From positions 1-7,247 of the forward strand of contig JBOFIT010000048.1 of assembly GCA_051650305.1 (NCBI GenBank): a stretch of 7,247 nt of DNA, given 5' to 3'. Source of the DNA: JBOFDK01 sp051650305 (GTDB lineage Bacteria; Bacillota; Clostridia; Lachnospirales; Cellulosilyticaceae). Shown here one piece after another: positions 6,364 through 7,247 of this stretch (position 1 is the stretch's first letter; each line of letters opens with the position of its first letter). The position numbers and the translations under genes are program-made. The notes below the pieces were generated by a model that had not been told where the DNA came from, did not search any database, and saw nothing but the letters and a program-made list of their open reading frames with translations.

Positions 6364-7247
6364 ATGAGTGATAAATTAAGAGTAGGAATCGTTGGTGGTA
6401 CAGGAATGGTAGGTCAACGTTTTGTTATGTTACTTGACAACCATCCATATTTTGAAGTGAAAGTGATTGCAGCAAGCAAAAACTCAGCTGGCAAGACATA
6501 CGAAGAAGCAGTAGCAAACAGATGGAAAATGGCACAACCTATTCCAGAAGCAGTGAAAAATATCATGGTACTTGATGCAGCAGAAGTAGAAGCAGTAGCA
6601 AAAGACGTAGACTTCGTATTCTGTGCAGTAGATATGAAAAAAGACGAAATCAAAGCGTTAGAAGAAGCATACGCAAAAGCAGAAGTACCAGTAGTATCAA
6701 ACAACTCTGCACATCGCTGGACAGAAGACGTACCAATGGTTGTACCAGAAATCAATGATGCACACCTAGAAGTAATCGAAGCACAAAGAAAACGCCTAGG
6801 TACAACAAAAGGCTTTATCGCAGTAAAACCAAACTGCTCTATCCAAAGCTACGTACCAATGCTTTCAGCACTTCTTGAGTTTGAACCAACAGAAGTGGTA
6901 GCATCTACTTACCAAGCAATCTCAGGTGCAGGCAAGAACTTCACAGACTGGCCAGAAATGATCGATAACGTAATCCCATTCATCGGCGGCGAAGAAGAAA
7001 AGAGCGAGCAAGAGCCACTACGTATCTGGGGAACAGTAGAAGACGGCAAAATCGTGAAAGCTCAAACACCAGTCATCACTACACAATGTATCCGTGTACC
7101 AGTAACAGATGGACACTTAGCGACAGTATTCGTTAAATTCAAAAACAAACCATCAAAAGAGCAAATCTTAGAAGCATGGAAAAACTACGCTGGTAAACCA
7201 CAGACAATGAACCTTCCAAGTGCACCAGCACAATTCATCACATACTT
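6364..7247 (+). CDS. asd: Aspartate-semialdehyde dehydrogenase, archaeal/fungal type, 3'-truncated by the window edge
   Basis: It catalyses NADPH-dependent reduction of aspartyl phosphate to aspartate semialdehyde, the branch point to lysine/diaminopimelate, threonine and methionine, in the cytosol. Visible are the nucleotide-binding GGTGMVGQ (11-18), the SNNSAHRW segment, the catalytic cysteine Cys158 in KPNCSIQSY, and the C-terminal active-site region CIRVPVTDGH with Arg244 and His251. The PNCS motif and the DGH pattern place it in the archaeal/yeast-type branch (TIGR00978-like, about 350-365 residues), not the E. coli-type branch. 294 residues are visible, so about 60-70 are missing. The start is supported by AAAGGTGA (6349-6356) seven bases upstream. 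Codon use differs strongly from the upstream genes: Asn is AAC in 11 of 13 cases, and Ala, Val and Pro are almost all GCA, GTA and CCA. This suggests high expression. It probably forms its own transcription unit. Confidence 0.96.
   Translation, partial: MSDKLRVGIVGGTGMVGQRFVMLLDNHPYFEVKVIAASKNSAGKTYEEAVANRWKMAQPIPEAVKNIMVLDAAEVEAVAKDVDFVFCAVDMKKDEIKALEEAYAKAEVPVVSNNSAHRWTEDVPMVVPEINDAHLEVIEAQRKRLGTTKGFIAVKPNCSIQSYVPMLSALLEFEPTEVVASTYQAISGAGKNFTDWPEMIDNVIPFIGGEEEKSEQEPLRIWGTVEDGKIVKAQTPVITTQCIRVPVTDGHLATVFVKFKNKPSKEQILEAWKNYAGKPQTMNLPSAPAQFITY

Noticed and set aside
6414..6755. Minus-strand open frame of 113 codons opposite asd
   Set aside because: It is a low-complexity Ser/Ala/Thr-rich translation produced by the biased codons of asd on the other strand; asd itself is unambiguous.

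Overview
The window looks like chromosomal DNA of an anaerobic, low-to-moderate GC Clostridia-type Firmicute. A Lachnospiraceae or Cellulosilyticum-like organism is a guess. The grounds are strong AGGAGG-type ribosome binding sites, a tightly packed gene order on one strand, an oxygen-independent style of glycerol-3-phosphate (G3P) oxidation module, and an archaeal/fungal-type aspartate-semialdehyde dehydrogenase of the kind found in many Clostridia. All six genes lie on the + strand. I see no mobile element, tRNA, rRNA or CRISPR array.

Layout. Bases 1-1404 hold the 3' part of a leucine-rich-repeat protein gene; the reading frame is open to the left edge, so its true start is outside the window. 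After a 69-base gap with a candidate promoter comes glpK, glycerol kinase (1474-2976). A 127-base gap follows with a strong hairpin and T-run (3019-3074). This could simply end the glpK transcript or act as an attenuator for the next genes. Next is a compact three-gene block: a GlpA-like FAD oxidoreductase with a C-terminal four-cysteine BFD-type iron-sulfur domain (3104-4573), a two-dinucleotide-fold FAD/NAD(P) oxidoreductase (4557-5840, overlapping by 17 bases), and a small four-cysteine DUF1667 protein (5837-6187, overlapping by 4 bases). A 176-base gap with a good -10 box and small repeats separates this block from asd (6364 to the right edge, 3' end missing).

How the genes work together. 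GlpK makes G3P from glycerol. The three-gene block very probably oxidises G3P to dihydroxyacetone phosphate and passes electrons along FAD, Fe-S, and FAD/NAD(P) carriers. No GlpC-type membrane anchor, glycerol facilitator or GlpP antiterminator gene is visible here. The electron acceptor and the role of the DUF1667 protein are the main unknowns. The LRR gene and asd (lysine, threonine and methionine biosynthesis) look like functionally unrelated neighbours. asd also stands apart by a sharply different codon choice, typical of a highly expressed gene. I found no clearly undescribed system. The most interesting items are the G3P oxidation module with its four-cysteine partner, the possible attenuator, and a glycerol kinase that lacks both well-known allosteric/phosphorylation motifs.
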